Shown one piece after another: positions 24,299-35,683 of a stretch of DNA of 64,000 nucleotides. This DNA is from Calendula officinalis (Eukaryota > Streptophyta > Magnoliopsida > Asterales > Asteraceae), in assembly GCA_963853835.1 (NCBI GenBank), contig OY970823.1, positions 12,976,001 to 13,040,000 of the forward strand, given 5' to 3'. The position numbers and the translations under genes are program-made. The notes under the pieces are model-generated. The model saw only the letters and a list, made by a program, of their open reading frames with translations. It was not told where the DNA came from and made no database searches. Numbering within the stretch: the stretch's first letter is position 1; each line of letters begins with the position of its first letter.

Positions 24299-25750
24299 GG
24301 GTAAATTACAGTTTTTGTCCCTGACCTATGATCGATTCGGGATTTTTGTCCTTAATCTTTTTTTGTTTGTTTTTTTGTCCTTTAAGTTTTTAAAATTCAG
24401 GAAATTTGACCTTCCGTCCAAAATATTCCGTTAACTGACGATATTTTTTGTCAATTTCCCCAAATTGCCCCTATCATCATCATCATCAAAGAAACCTTTG
24501 AACCCAAATGTGTTCTTCGTGTTGTACTGTACAAAATATTATAACTTGTACATTAAATATTATACATTTCAATATGATGAAGAACACATAAGAACACCAA
24601 CATTGACCTTCACCATCATCATCAAAATATGATCTAGAGACTAAATTTGTTAAACTTTCTATAATTACTTCCAAGATCTACAACAATTTACAACCAAAAT
24701 TATCGTCATCCTCAAAAAAGGAATTAACAACGTGCATCCTCAAAAAAGGGAATCTTCACCGCCACCGGTTGTCTTCTCCGGCTCCGGCCACCGGTAGCCG
24801 GAGTTGAAAGAGGAAGGACGGAGGTAAACGAAACGTCACTGTAGCATTATTCGTTCATCAGTGGTGAAAGAATGTTGCTCTTCTTCTCCGGCGATGGTGT
24901 GTGTGTGTGTTCTCCGGCAATCGTCTCGTTACGATAAACTTAGGGATTGCGTAGGTGAATTTGTGAGGTTTTGTACAGGGGCCGCCGGCGGAGGAGGTGA
25001 ACGTCGCCGGTGATATTGACGCCATTAACAAGAGAGCAAACAGTGGTTCGAGGGTAAACACGGTGGTATGAGGACTGTGATGATACGAAGATGGGGTTGG
25101 GTTTTCTCAGATACAAAATTGCTAAAATCCAATAAAAGTACAACGTTTTCATCGGTGGTGTGTGTGCTACAGTGAAAGAACGTCACTGTAGCATGTTGCT
25201 CAATACCAGAACACAAGATTCGATTTCTCATGGCTTTCTGTCTCTAAACTTTTGTTGTTGTTGTGTGTGTGTTCTGGTGTTGCAATTTACCCTAGTGCTC
25301 TCACTCCATCACTTTTAGGGTTTTCAATTTCACCATTTGAAGCATCGATTAATTCTCTCGGTACTCTCTCAACTTCTGTTGAATCATCCCGATTGCAGTC
25401 GATCTTAAACAGATTTGTTCGGGGGTTTTCACTCGCTGCCTTCATCAATCTAAAAGATCACGATTTGGGGGTTTTAGCTTGTGATGAAGAACAAACGATT
25501 TGGGGATTTAGGGTTTGTGGGTGTTGGGGAAGAAGATGAAAAAAAAATTAAAAGAGAAAAAAGAAAAGGGAAAAAAGACTAAAATGCCCTCATATCTTTT
25601 GCATTTGAGGTCACTTAACGGCCAAAATTGGACGGAAGGACAAATTTCTAGAATTTTAAAAACTTAAAGGACAAAAAAACAGACAAAAAAAGATTAGGGA
25701 CAAAAACCCCGAATCGGCCATAGATCAGGGACAAAAACTGTAATTTACCC
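24299..25750. mobile_element. MULE with perfect 9-bp target duplication
   Basis: A 1452-bp element with long inverted ends (about 130-150 bp, imperfect) starting GGGTAAATTACAGTTTTTGT. The target duplication taattatta is perfect (24290-24298, 25751-25759), diagnostic of the Mutator class. The interior (about 24480-25550) is not transposase. It has a leader-like part, a gtgtgtgtgt tract, repeats of gtcactgtagcat, and a 95-residue + strand frame (25252-25539) of unknown origin with no start-site support. It may be a Pack-MULE carrying unrecognised host DNA. Confidence 0.85.
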
Positions 25751-25803
25751 TAATTATTATGGTATAATAATTAGAAGATATTTATCATTATGAGGTTAGT
25801 GTA

Positions 25804-26773
25804 TGTTGGATCCCAACAACATAACCGTGTTGCGTTATGACCGATTAACGAAGATACGATAGGTAAATAACAACAAGATTTCAATGATTAAGAATTTTAT
25901 TAAAAACAGCTTAATACAATACAGAGTTTGCGGAAATAGATAGTACACACTACCTAAAACTCTATACTTGAGTTGACACTTTAGACCGCTCAAACTAGAA
26001 GAGTATACACTGAGAGTTATGTCAGCTGATACTAACAGCTGATATTAATGCCTTAGTAATAACTATGGAGGAGTTAATACTTAGACAATAACTAACTCTC
26101 AGAGAATGTTCTTGTGCTAATGATTTCTAAGGGTATTCTAAAGGTTTTTTAAATGCAAGCATTTACGTCTATATTTATAGCCCAAGATCCATGTTCCTTA
26201 GTCCACAAGTTTGACGACGTGTAAACATATTATTCGTCGATGTAGACTTGCCATGGACCATTAAATGCTGTTGCACAAGTTATTGTCCCGAGTGTACTTT
26301 ATGTCCACTTCTTCCGGTACCTTTTCTGACGCACAGTGAAAGGTGTACTACACAAGTATAGAAGTTGTTGACTTTCTCTTTACATGCTTGAGGGACAAAC
26401 GATGAAGTTGTACTGACATTATCTTCTATTCCAAAATAGAAGATCTTCATCGTTCTCTTCTTCTTTGAGCGGGAAAGGGAAATGTTCAAGGTGTCAATGA
26501 ACATTTCCTTTAAGTCTTCATCTGCAGCAGGTACTATCAGCTGATTCCACAATCAGCTGAATAGTCTTCTTCTTGTCTTTGTCCTTTGGTCATAGACTTC
26601 GAATGAACTCTCGTTAATAGCTGCTGATTTGACTCGTATCCTAAAGCTAAGTACGTACTCAGCTGAAGGTTTATTGTATATACTTGCTTCAGCTGAGATA
26701 CATACTTCAGCTGTTGTTTATTCTTCTTGGCTATCGAGCATCAAATCTTATTTACTTAGTCTTGGGACTAACA
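25804..26773 (-). mobile_element. 3' LTR of a Sirevirus-like Copia element
   Basis: On the - strand it starts TGTTAGTCCCAAGACTAAG and ends GGGATCCAACA (TG...CA), about 970 bp. It is preceded on that strand by GGGGGAGAT, a polypurine tract (26774-26782). The copy at 62969-63937 is the same family in the opposite orientation. The first third contains several CAGCTGA words. A 90-residue frame inside it (26552-26280) is present in both LTR copies. Confidence 0.88.
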
Positions 26774-26782
26774 ATCTCCCCC

Positions 26783-26996
26783 TATTTGATGCAGTCGAAT
26801 AGCCGTATAAGTGTAACCCTATAATGATTCAGCTGAAAGAAGTCAGCTGAATACTTATGTACTTTGACCCTTAGGGTTCTTTTGTATATGTTTATCTTTT
26901 TACAATTTTTACAAGTATATTACAAAGTTTTGATTTTCTATTGATAATGAAATTTAAATACAAGGAAAATCAAAAGAATAATGCCTTGGATATAGC
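26783..26996 (-). other. 3' untranslated stretch of the Sirevirus-like element
   Basis: Non-coding, between the end of the env-like frame and the polypurine tract. It contains further cagctga words near 26830-26850. Confidence 0.6.
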
Positions 26997-29900
26997 TTAT
27001 CCAACGACATTGCGATACAGTGAGCGGAAGGCTAAGTCTATTAGGTTCTTCATTTCTCTTCCCTCTTCAGTAGAGGAACTCAGCAGCTTGTGATAGGTCA
27101 TGAGTTGATCCACATCACACATTTCCAACTCATCTGCCCGCTGGAAGCATTGCACCTTCTTCTCCAGATAGCAAAAGCCGTGAATTGGTTCTTTCACGAT
27201 CAGCCCAGGGACAAAGTTAACTCCCGTGGGAACGGCTTTTGTGATATTGGGTTTTGGTCGTTTAGCAAATATGATTGACGACCCAATATCCAGTGGTCTG
27301 GAGTCAGCAAGAGGCTCAAGGAGAACGGACTTACGTTTCTCCCCTCTCGCTGAGGAGCTTTCACCAGCAGTCTTTCTGACAACAGCAGTTTGAGATTCAT
27401 ACAATTCAGGAGGTATGCGATATACCAATTCACGAGCATGTTTCCGGATTTCATCGCATAGAGTCTTGAAGGAATAGATTGCGAATTGAATCTCATTTAC
27501 CAGTTCTGTTATAATCTGCGATGGTTTCGTAGTTCTGGCAGCTGCTTCAGCCTCTTTCCATTCATCGTAGTTGAGAATGAGGCTGATCTTGTTCAGAGGA
27601 AACTTTTCATGGAGCACCGCACTCCCAGCCCTTGTTATTACAATTTCATCAGGGCAGCTGGGATCGAATTTGGGGGCCCTTACGTTGGTGATCTTTGCTT
27701 CATGCCTACGCTGATCAAGAACTTTGTTGAACAACTTAATGTTCTCAGCTCTTTGTGTTTCAGCTCTCCGATGCAGCTCTTCATGAGTTTTTCTTTGAAG
27801 GGCTAAGGCTGTATCGAGATCAGCAGCGGATCCAACTTCATTTAAAATGACGTTTTCAACCACAACAGATGTAGGCTCCCCCTCAGCAGGATGAGGAATC
27901 TCCTGTGAAATAGGCTGAGGGTTTTGGATTTGCGGGGCTTGGACTTTTGGGACCTCAACTGATTCAAAAGAATCAATGGTTTTAGTAAAACCAATTGAGA
28001 TTTCAGCTTCTTCTTCTAATGTTCCAGCAGAGGTGATAGGTGGATTTCTTGAGTTGTCACCTGCTGGAACGTCTTCAGTATTGGCTCCAACAGCAGAGGT
28101 GATTATGAGTTGTGAACTTTCTCGTTCACCATGTTGTTCACCTGCTGAAGTGGCCTCTTTCTCCCCCTTAGAGAGTGCCCGAAGAAGAGGGGTACTCTCT
28201 GGTGCTAAAGCAGGACGAGCAGCGGCGGCACCCTCATTTAGTTTTTGTAGAATGAGGTTGAGAGTGCCTTGGAGACCAGCGACCTGAGAAGTCAACGAGC
28301 TGACTTCAGTCTCCAACTTGTCCATCCTTGTGGACACAGCAGAAGCAGACCCCTCAATAGCCGTAGAAAGGTGACTATGAGCAGTGGTCAGTTGATCGAC
28401 ATCTGTAAGAAGAGGAGACACCTTGGAAGACAAGGTATCCATCTGTCGATCAAATTTAGCTTCTGTGGCCCGAGCTTCGGAGAGAAGGTTGTCTTTTTCG
28501 ACACTGGCAGATTCGCGAATGGAGTTCACCTCTTGCTGAAGATATTCTTTGAGGGAGGTGAACCCTTTGGAGGTGCCTTGAATCTGCTCAGTAAGAAGAG
28601 CCAGCTGAGGAGTCTGAGTGTGAACCTCAGTGTGCAGAGAAGTTATGCTGGAAGAGAGTTTCTCAGCAGTAGCAGCAAACTTCTTTGGAACATCCCTGCG
28701 AAGGGTGTCCATCTGCTTACTCAGCTTGGCCATCCCAGGTCGAATCTGGGATGTAACAACACTAGACATCAGAGCAGCAGCGGCTCTGATGGGAATGCTT
28801 CCTCCAGCTTTGCTGGATTCAGCATGGGACACTTGGACGCTTTTGGGGAGGGGGTCCGACATGTCTCCAGCTTGAGGGGTAACCTCAGCTGTGGAAGAAG
28901 GTGTTCCCGAGGTAGGAAGAAGAGTTCCTATGGGTTCCTCAGAAACTATGGGGGTGAGATGGGTCCAACTGAAACTTCTGGGGTTAAAGCAGAAGTGTCT
29001 ACTTCAGTTGTCAAAACATTTTGAAGCCCAGATTCATGCATCTCTTCATCATCTGAAAAGATGTACTGTTGAATGGGGATATCAGCAGAATCAAACATCA
29101 TATGAAATGCTGTTTGAAAATCTGGTGCTTCGGTCTCAACAGCCGGCGAAACTGTTATGGAGACTGGAGGAAGAATTCCTCTGGGTGGTGGGTAAGCTGC
29201 CTCACAGCTCGGTTGGCGAATACGTTCGCGATCACTGGCAGCTTGGGTAGTTGCCTCATTAACAACTCGGTCTAGAGTTGTCTCTTCATTGGCGGTGGTG
29301 GTTTCCTTGATCACCTGCTGGTTTAAGCCGGTGACGTTGTGGGAAACAGAAAGAACAGCTTCAAGATTGACTTGGTTTCCAGTCAATCTATCATCAGCTG
29401 ATGACTTAGGGAGTGATGAAGAAGTTGGGGGTGGTGTGTGTGCAGCTGACACTCGGGTGGCTTGGGTTGAGCCGAAAACTTCACCAGCAGTCTGTTGAGA
29501 GACTGAGGTTGCTTGTGGAGTTTGTTCCCTTGTTACAACGACAGATAATGAATCGGTCGAGGAGCTACGCAGAAGGTTGGAGCCGGCACTAACTCCTAAA
29601 GAACGAAATTGCCGTTTTGAAGTCTGCTGACTTGTTGAGAAATCAGCAGAGAGAGAGTGGATGAAAGGGAAGGAAGATGAAACAGCCGAGAGTGTTCGAT
29701 TAGGAACTCTGAATATTGGTGGAGTTCCTTGATAAACACTGCCAATCTGAAAATGAGAAGAACAAAGATCAGAAGTTGATATAACCTCTGATCGTAAGTG
29801 ATCTTCTCTAGGACCCCGGCTGAGTCCAGATGCTGAATCTTTTTCAAGTTCAGCATCTGCAATCATCTTCTCTGCACCAAAAGAAGAAATCCTTCTTACC

Positions 29901-30128
29901 TCCAGCAGAGGGGAGACAGAAGTACTGGTGGCAGAAGAAGATGATAAAAAGAATGAAGAAGAAGGAGGGCGATTAGAGGGTCGCTTAACTCGCTTCTTCA
30001 CCACCAGAGGAGAGTCATCTGCATCAGCAGAATCCTCATTTTCAGGGATTGAGATCCCTGTTGAGGTGGTGGTTTTCCCATCAGCAGCTGGGGATGGTCG
30101 CCCAGTTGAGGGAAAACGCTTCAGATGA
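26997..30128 (-). pseudogene. Env-like third ORF of a Sirevirus-like Copia element, frameshifted and 5'-truncated
   Basis: Two long - strand frames, about 30128 to 28946 and 28945 to 26997, are evidently one ORF: the sequence before the start at 28862 stays open in the second frame back to the break. The break coincides with a run of five G on the + strand (28950-28954). The first part is Ser/Thr/Pro-rich and low complexity. The second has a long coiled coil (about the first 210 residues after 28862, heptad patterns around KLSKQMDTLRR and MDKLETEVSSLTSQV), then an acidic/Gln region and a C-terminal domain of unknown fold. A long, coiled-coil-containing extra ORF between pol and the 3' LTR is typical of Sireviruses (SIRE1-like); its role is unknown and envelope function unproven. 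The upstream end is lost at the junction with the Copia element. Confidence 0.72.
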
Positions 30129-30129
30129 G

Positions 30130-31002
30130 AAAAGGACTCACGTCCAGTTTTCTACGTGGGCGGAGTTATTCAAGATTTGTGCCCACTCAATGAGGGTTCT
30201 TCACCACATCATCCCCTCCGATAACCACCCTACTACCGGTCCCCGCACGGCTGATGAAGAAGAACTATGGTCGACACTCGATGCCACCGTTTTAGGGTGG
30301 ATTTACTCCACCATATCTCGTGATCTCATTACCACCGTTATGGTTCAAGGCTCTACTGCCTTGGATACATGGAACAGGTTACGTGACATTTTCGAAGACA
30401 ACAAGCATTCCCGAGCAGTCACGCGGCCGGAGTTCTCCCACACGGTATTGTCGGATTTCGAAAACATCTCCGCGTATTGTCAACGCCTTCAGGAACTTTC
30501 TGACCAGTTAAGAAACGTTAGTGCGGAGGTGAATAACGATCGCTTAGTGCTGCAGATGGTCTCGGGGCTCACCGATGCGTACAACGGGGTCGGTACCCTT
30601 TTGCGACAAAGTAACCCGCTACCGTCCTTTCATCAAGCTCGCTCGATGCTCACACTCGAAAAAGCCGGTCTCGCCAAGAAAGTCGCTACTTCGTCCAATT
30701 CCGCCTTGCTTACTCCCATGGCCGAATCCGGAAACAATAGCTCTCCTTGTAACCGTGACAATCCGTCGAAACAGGGTGCCCGTCGCAAAACTGGAAGCAA
30801 CCGCGGCTCCAATAGTGGCCGCAATCCACATTCGGTTGGTGGACAGAAACGCCCTAATGGGGCTGGTCCAAACATGAATGCATTTTCACCTTGGGCTCCT
30901 TGGAGGGAATTAGGCTTCACAATCCCCTTGGACTATACCGCCTTGCCCATATCCCTCGTTTCCCTGGCCCAATCAAAATTCAGGCCCAATGCCTTCTCTT
31001 AA
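30130..31002 (+). pseudogene. Copia gag, N-terminally truncated
   Basis: The frame reads FSTWAELFK at its start and has the conserved gag segment around WIYSTISRDL, then RLQELSDQLRNVS. This is the Retrotran_gag/UBN2 domain that forms the particle shell in plant Copia elements. A basic Ser/Asn/Gly-rich tail stands in place of a clear CCHC knuckle. The first tens of residues are missing at the junction near 30130; the frame reported upstream of that belongs to antisense env-like DNA. Confidence 0.8.
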
Positions 31003-32254
31003 TAGGCACGAAGGGATACTGGGCCGTGCACCGGCTTCGCTTCAACATGCCCATGCCACCGGACCGGCCTCCTCTTTGGCTCCTACCGACATTGATGCCG
31101 CAATGTACACTATGAGCCTTAATCCACCTACCAACCCGTGGGTCATGGACACCGATGCCTCGTCCCATGTCACCGCCGACAAAGGTACACTCTCGTCTTA
31201 TTTTAATTCGAGCAAATCTAATGGTATATTAGTCGGAAATGGTCAACATATTCCAATTTTAGGATACGGACACTCTAAATTACCTAAACCACATCCCCCA
31301 CTAGCTTTAAAAAATGTTTTATATGCTCCACACATCATTAAAAACTTAATCTCGGTTCGCAAATTCACTATTGATAATTATGTTTCTATTGAATTTGACC
31401 CTTTTAGATTTTCTGTGAAGGATTTTCAGACAGGGAGACGTATCATGAGATGTGACAGTCAAGGCGATCTCTATCTGGTCACCTCTAAAGCACCGGGTCA
31501 ACATTCTGCTTTTGCAATTTTGAATTCTACATTGTGGCACGATCGTTTGGGTCATCCGGGTTTACCCGTTTTTGAGTCGTTAAGACAAAATAAATTTATT
31601 GATTGTGGTTCTAATAAACAATTTTTATGTCGATCTTGTGTTTTTGGTAAACATGTCAAACTTCCTTTTCATACATCACCAAATAATACATTATTACCAT
31701 TTGATATAATACATTGTGATTTATGGACCTCACCAATTTTGAGTACCTCGGGTTATCGGTATTATATTGTTTTCTTAGATGATTTTACTAATTTCGTTTG
31801 GACTTTCCCAATTGCTAGAAAATCGGATTTTTTTCAAATCTTTGAAAAATTTCACACTTTTATCTACACTCAATTTGATCGTCGCATTAAAAACTTACAA
31901 TGCGACAATGGGAAAGAATTTGATAATCAAAATGTACGAAATTTTTGTCACAAACATGGAGTCGGTTTACGCTTTTCGTGCCCATATACATATTCCCAAA
32001 ATGGTAAAGCCGAGCGTAAACTAAGATCTCTAAATAATGTTATTCGTACTCTTCTTTCTCATGCTTCTATTCCACCTCCTTTTTGGCCATATGCTTTATC
32101 TATGGCTACCTATCTTCAAAATGTTTTACCTAGCAAAGTTTTTAAAATTTCTATCTCCTCTCTCTATTCTATACAACAAGCAACCGGATTTGTCACATCT
32201 TCGTGTCTTTGGGTCGTTGTGCTATCCTCTTTTACCATCGACCACTATTCATAA
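30989..32254 (+). pseudogene. Copia protease and integrase
   Basis: Protease motif WVMDTDASSHVT at about residue 50: the canonical DTGAS glycine is Asp here, probably inactivating. Integrase: HHCC zinc finger (WHDRLGHPG, then CRSCVFGKH), catalytic DDE residues in DIIHCDLW, CDNGKEFDN and NGKAERK. The frame leaves the conserved reading near 32150; the expected continuation (SHLRVFGSLCYP) is in the next frame up to about 32390 and then in a third frame with SAQSPSAQSP repeats to the stop at 32578. So there are two frameshifts plus a stop between integrase and RT. Confidence 0.85.
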
Positions 32255-32601
32255 ACTTCAAGCTAGGTCAAAACCATGTGTGTTCTTGGGTTACCCGGAT
32301 AACCACCACGGTGACCGGTGCTATGACATGCTCTCCAAGAAAGTTATCACATGTCGACATGTCATTTTTGATGAGACCAAGTTTCCCTTTTTCTTGCACA
32401 TCTCCACCACCTCAATATACTTTTCTAGATGATGATATAAGTACTTATAACAAACAACAAAGTCAGTCATCTCCCATACCACCTACTGTTTCAACGCCAC
32501 CCACCTCCTCTTCGGCCCAGTCCCCTTCGGCCCAATCCCCTTCGGCCCAATCTCCTCCTGCCCAGTTCCCGTCGCCATAATTCTCTTCGAGTCCAGCGCA
32601 C

Positions 32602-35508
32602 TTGCCTCCCATTTCCCCTTCGGCCCAATTCCCCTTAGGCCCAATTCCTATTACGGTTAGTGGACCAGCCCACTCTTCACCTTCCACTCCTGCCCAACAA
32701 GACAACATTGGTCCATCTAATATAGCCCCCCCACCCATTCCGACCAAACCGGTGACTAGAAGCCAAAACGGGGTGTTTAAACCAAAAAGTATTTTCAACC
32801 TCCACACCCAACATACCTCCTCACCCATTCCCAAAAATCCCATAGACGCCCTCCGCGATCCTAATTGGAAAATGGCCATAACCGATGAATACCAAGCTCT
32901 TATTAAAAATGAGACATGGGTGTTGGTCCCACGTCCACAAAATGTTAATATTATGCGTTGTATGTGGATTTTAACTCATAAATTTCATGCTAATGGTTCT
33001 TTTGAGAGGCATAAAGCCCGTCTTGTAGGTGATAGCAAAACTCAACAGGTGGGAATTGATTGTGGAGAAACGTTTAGTCCGGTCGTCAAACCGGCCACCA
33101 TCCGTACCGTACTTAGTCTTGCGTTGTCTAAATCTTGGTCCATAAGACAACTTGATGTCAAGAACGCGTTTTTGCATGGCAAGTTAAACGAAACGGTATA
33201 TATGCATCAACCGGTAGGATTTCGCGATCCTAACCATCCCGATTATGTTTGCTTACTAAAGAAGTCGTTATATGGGTTAAAACAAGCTCCCCGGGCATGG
33301 TACCATCGCTTCGCGGATTATGTGGCCAAATTTGGGTTCACCCATAGTATCTCCGATAATTCGTTATTTATTTTTAAACAAGGGGATCATATGGCCTATC
33401 TCCTATTGTATGTTGATGTTATAATTCTTACCGCTTCCTCGGAGCAACTTCTCAACACTATTATTGCATCTCTCAGTTCAGAATTTGCAATGAAGGACTT
33501 GGGTAACTTGAGTTCCTTTCTCGGTATTTCAGTCACGCATCATCCGGGCTCATTATTTCTGTCACAATCTACCTACGCGACCGACATTATTGCTCGTGCC
33601 GGCATGTCGACTTGTCGACCCGCCGCCACCCCCGTTGACACGAAACCGAAGCTCAGTGCCGATACCAGTCCACCCTTCTCGGATCCATCTCACTACCGCA
33701 GTCTTGCCGGTGCCCTTCAGTATCTCACGTTCACCAGACCTAACATCTCTTATGCGGTACAACAAATTTGTTTATTTATGCATAATCCGAGAGACATTCA
33801 TATGGCTGCTCTCAAACGTATTCTACGGTACATTCAAGGAACTTTACATTATGGTTTACACTTATATAAGTCTCCTTCCTTAAACCTCCGGGCATATATG
33901 GATGCCGATTGGGGAGGGTGCCCCGACACTCGGCGCTCTACTTCGGGATATTGCGTTTATCTTGGGGACAACTTGATCTCGTGGTCAGCTAAACGGCAAT
34001 CGATAATGGATGACGAATTCAATGCGTTACTCACTAACAGTACATGGGAATTAGTCCCAAAATCCACTCATACACCTATCGGATGCAAATGGATTTTTCG
34101 AATCAAACGAAACCCTGATGGTACCATTGAAAAATACAAAGCTCGCTTAGTAGCTAAGGGGTTTCTTCAAGAATACGGCAAATATTATTTCGACACATTT
34201 AGTCCTGTCACTAAGCCAGTAACCATCTGCACCATTCTATCCATCTCCATCTCTCAAAATTGGGCTCTAAGACAACTCGATGTCAACAATGCCTTCCTTC
34301 ATGGCACCCTTCATGAAGAAGTATTTATGTCTCAACCACCCGGCTATGCCTATCCGCAATTTCCCAATCATATTTGCAAACTCAAAAAATCATTATACGG
34401 GCTCAAGCAAGCACCAAGAGCATGGTACACCGAACTCACCACATATCTTTTGTTCGTTGGTTTTCGCAAATCCCGAGCTGATCCGTCCCTATTCATCTAC
34501 AATCACGATCAAATTCTTAGTTACCTCATTGTTTATGTCGATGACTTTGTTCTCACCGGCAACAACAACCATTTTCTTGATCAATTTGTCACCAACTTAG
34601 CCAAACGGTTTTCCATTAAAGATCTTGGCCCACTCCATCACTTCCTAGGAGTTGAAGTCATATCCACTCCTACCAGCTTGTTTCTATCGCAACACCGTCA
34701 CATTCAAGACATGTTAACCCACTTTCACATGGATGGCGCAAAAGAGGTCACAACTCCGCTGGACCCTTCAGTTATTCTCAAATTGCAAGACGGGTCCTCG
34801 AGCGTTGATCCTACACCATATCGGAAGCTCGTCGGCTCACTTCGGTACCTTGCATTTACACGCCTCGATATTTCGTTTGCGGTCAACAAACTCTCACAGA
34901 TTATGCACTCGCCCTCAGAAACCCATTGGCAATCTCTAAAGCGAGTCCTACGATATTTAAAAGGTACAATTCACCATGGTTTATTTCTTAGTCGCAGGTC
35001 CTCTATGACACTCACGGCCTTCTTAGACTCTGATTGGGGTGGCATTGAGTGTGGCGGTCGGTCTACAACAGCATATCTCATTTATCTCGGCTCCAATATT
35101 ATCTCCTGGAGGTCAGCTCGCCAGAAATCAGTCTCCCGGTCCTCCACAGACGCTGTATACAAAGCGCTTGCCAATGGAGCATCCGAACTAGCATGGGTTC
35201 AGAACCTCTTACATGACCTGGGGATCCCGACTACAACTGCACCAACCTTATATTGTGACAATACGGGTGCAACCTACTCTTGTGCAAATCCCGTTTATCA
35301 TTCAAGAATGAAACATGTTGCACTCGATTACCATTTTGTTCGGGAAAAAGTCGCAGACGATTCCTTACACTTCCGACACATCAACTCTTATGATCAACTT
35401 GCTGATACACTCACAAAACCTCTCACTCGTGTCCCATTTCAAAGACTGCGTTCCAAGATTGGAGTCTCAAATGGATCCTCCATCTTGCGGGGGCGTATCA
35501 AGGAATAA
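32602..35508 (+). CDS. Copia polyprotein part with two tandem RT domains
   Basis: One open frame of 968 residues. Residues 1 to about 467 hold a Copia RT (LVPRPQNVNI, QLDVKNAFLHGKL, SLYGLKQAPRAWY) and RNase H start (AYMDADWGGCPD, YLGDNLISWSAKRQ). At about 34005 the sequence jumps in frame to a second RT start (MDDEFNALLTNSTWELVP) and runs through a second full RT (QLDVNNAFLHGTL, SLYGLKQAPRAWY) and RNase H (AFLDSDWGG, LYCDNTGA, ADTLTKPL). The first RT active site is YVDV (33409-33420), which has lost an essential Asp; the second is YVDD (34534-34545), intact. The two halves differ enough to come from two Copia lineages. Origin by recombination or nested insertion with in-frame joining is an inference. 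The stop lies about 12 bases inside the 3' LTR. Confidence 0.85.
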   Translation: MPPISPSAQFPLGPIPITVSGPAHSSPSTPAQQDNIGPSNIAPPPIPTKPVTRSQNGVFKPKSIFNLHTQHTSSPIPKNPIDALRDPNWKMAITDEYQALIKNETWVLVPRPQNVNIMRCMWILTHKFHANGSFERHKARLVGDSKTQQVGIDCGETFSPVVKPATIRTVLSLALSKSWSIRQLDVKNAFLHGKLNETVYMHQPVGFRDPNHPDYVCLLKKSLYGLKQAPRAWYHRFADYVAKFGFTHSISDNSLFIFKQGDHMAYLLLYVDVIILTASSEQLLNTIIASLSSEFAMKDLGNLSSFLGISVTHHPGSLFLSQSTYATDIIARAGMSTCRPAATPVDTKPKLSADTSPPFSDPSHYRSLAGALQYLTFTRPNISYAVQQICLFMHNPRDIHMAALKRILRYIQGTLHYGLHLYKSPSLNLRAYMDADWGGCPDTRRSTSGYCVYLGDNLISWSAKRQSIMDDEFNALLTNSTWELVPKSTHTPIGCKWIFRIKRNPDGTIEKYKARLVAKGFLQEYGKYYFDTFSPVTKPVTICTILSISISQNWALRQLDVNNAFLHGTLHEEVFMSQPPGYAYPQFPNHICKLKKSLYGLKQAPRAWYTELTTYLLFVGFRKSRADPSLFIYNHDQILSYLIVYVDDFVLTGNNNHFLDQFVTNLAKRFSIKDLGPLHHFLGVEVISTPTSLFLSQHRHIQDMLTHFHMDGAKEVTTPLDPSVILKLQDGSSSVDPTPYRKLVGSLRYLAFTRLDISFAVNKLSQIMHSPSETHWQSLKRVLRYLKGTIHHGLFLSRRSSMTLTAFLDSDWGGIECGGRSTTAYLIYLGSNIISWRSARQKSVSRSSTDAVYKALANGASELAWVQNLLHDLGIPTTTAPTLYCDNTGATYSCANPVYHSRMKHVALDYHFVREKVADDSLHFRHINSYDQLADTLTKPLTRVPFQRLRSKIGVSNGSSILRGRIKE

Positions 35509-35683
35509 AATATCAGTCATATATTTTATATATTTAGAGTGATTCTACAAGTAATAATTAGTTAATGTACAGCTGTGAACTTTGTATCAGTACCTAATTT
35601 AGAGCCTAGGATTGGTAGGTCTTTGGCTATTTAAGCCACGCTCCTGTACACTTCTATTCAAGCAATCAATATACAATTTCAAT
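35496..35683 (+). repeat. 3' LTR-like end of the Copia element
   Basis: It follows the polypurine tract directly and contains a TATA-like ctatttaag at about 35625 before ctcctgtacacttctattc, as in short Copia LTRs. No second copy exists in the window to fix the ends. Confidence 0.5.

Larger units (their letters stand above)
30130..35683 (+). mobile_element. 5'-truncated Copia retrotransposon with duplicated RT
   Basis: Domain order on the + strand is gag, protease, integrase, RT-RNase H, as in Ty1/Copia. The 5' LTR, primer site and first part of gag are absent, and the sequence begins mid-gag against the - strand env-like ORF. At the 3' end a polypurine tract GCGGGGGCG (35487-35495) is followed by an LTR-like stretch of about 190 bp. 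Frameshifts near 32150 and 32390 and a stop at 32578 make it inactive. Confidence 0.85.

Noticed and set aside
27090..29498. Several + strand frames up to 251 residues
   Set aside because: Antisense shadows of the env-like ORF, which has the coiled-coil pattern and correct position before the polypurine tract.
30049..30128. N-terminal part of the 317-residue gag frame
   Set aside because: These bases belong to the antisense env-like ORF; gag similarity starts only at about 30130.
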